A DNA stretch of 64,000 bases from the NCBI GenBank assembly GCA_914767715.1, contig OU612074.1, forward strand, positions 19,084,062 to 19,148,061, in the 5' to 3' direction. A program made the translations under genes and the position numbers. Positions 63,251-64,000 of this stretch are shown here, piece after piece (the stretch's first letter is position 1; every line of letters begins with the position of its first letter). Origin of the DNA: Membranipora membranacea. Lineage: Eukaryota > Bryozoa > Gymnolaemata > Cheilostomatida > Membraniporidae. The notes under the pieces were generated by a model. The model saw only the letters and a list, made by a program, of their open reading frames with translations, was not told the DNA's origin and ran no database searches.

Positions 63251-64000
63251 CCTAACAATTTGTTTACATTTATAAGCAAGAATATGATGTCATATGTAGG
63301 ACTCTCATAAACAATGTCCTATCAATCAATAATGACTGATTTACATTTAGCGATTTTTCTCAGTAAATATTTAGTATTTTTAAAGATCATTATAGCTACA
63401 CATTCCTCAACTATATTTGACTCTGCTGATGTAGTTTTGAAACCTAATTTTCTTTTTTTTAAAAGAAAATTAGATGTAAAAAAGTGTAGGAATACAATAA
63501 TGTTCAGTTCAGTTTATAGTTGAATTACAGTGTCACAATGTGTGTCAAAGCAGGTGCACTGCATGATTTTGATTTTCTAATGAATTAAAATCAATATATC
63601 ATTAATCATCATGCTTTATGCTATTAAATATGGCTCGATGTAGCTTGTCTTGACAAGACATGCTATGCTCCGTGTAATTACCGTGATCTCATAAGGTTTT
63701 AGGATTTAATTTTGAGCATAGCAAATCGGTAAAAGAAAGTCTCATAAAAAAAATGTTGGTCCATATTATTACTCCCCGCACAAGTAAATCCCTGTAGACT
63801 ACCAAGTGTCTACAATTAACGCTGGATCTGAATTACACTCCATCTTTAAATAAGTTTGATGAGAAATAACAAACAATACAAAGGGGCTTATCAGATAGTC
63901 CAAAACTAGTGTTATGACAGCCCCATCCAGTACTCCCCAAAAACAAAGCTGCCCCGCCAAGAGAACAGAACGCAACCAGTCAAGTTCTACCTGGCTCCAA

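Larger units (their letters stand above)
56844..64000. other. 7.1-kb region with no gene seen
   Basis: Lies upstream of the transporter gene. It contains a tRNA-derived SINE (61320-61501), a dispersed repeat (63140-63250), a TATC microsatellite at about 57936-57960, a 14-G run, and degenerate repeats at 62340-62900. Open frames are short and without motifs. The transporter promoter should lie here. Confidence 0.5.

Overview
The window is animal (metazoan) nuclear DNA. It is AT-rich and intron-rich, with GT-AG introns, AATAAA signals and many small dispersed repeats. The gene families (CAMTA, secreted peroxiredoxin, PAIP1, an ADAMTS-like metalloprotease and an SLC16-like transporter) point to an invertebrate. 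I could not assign a phylum. There is no prokaryotic, viral or CRISPR content.

Layout. (1) 122-19789, minus strand: a calmodulin-binding transcription activator (CAMTA), 21 coding exons that join in a consistent phase. CG-1, IPT/TIG, ankyrin and IQ regions are all visible, and the 3' end lies outside the window. (2) About 19.8-27.2 kb: no gene seen. (3) 27325-31973, plus: a secreted/ER PRDX4-type peroxiredoxin, 6 exons, 244 aa. (4) 33327-36845, plus: a PAIP1-like translation factor, 4 exons, 446 aa. (5) 38095-49713, plus: a secreted reprolysin/ADAMTS-like metalloprotease, 18 exons, 726 aa, ending in three copies of a six-cysteine module. (6) 50683-56823, minus: an SLC16-like membrane transporter, 10 coding exons, 519 aa, convergent with the protease gene. 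(7) About 56.8-64 kb: no gene seen, scattered repeats only.

The five genes look like unrelated functions that happen to be neighbours: calcium-linked transcription, ER redox, translation, extracellular proteolysis and transport. Nothing suggests an operon or a functional cluster. The gene models were made by eye from reading frame, GT/AG sites and family similarity. Exon lengths sum to a whole number of codons in all four complete models, and every junction in the CAMTA model keeps phase.

The most interesting signals are not genes. At three exon-intron junctions, short tandem duplications have copied the splice site: a 35-bp unit at a CAMTA donor, a 41-bp unit at a metalloprotease donor, and a triplicated acceptor in the same metalloprotease. 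There is also a 415-bp hAT-like element with a perfect 8-bp target duplication and an internal tRNA-like segment, a near-perfect 459-bp TTAA-bounded palindrome in a CAMTA intron, a pair of pogo/Tigger-like MITEs, a tRNA-derived SINE family with a shared core, and a tandem pair of PAM2-like motifs in PAIP1.
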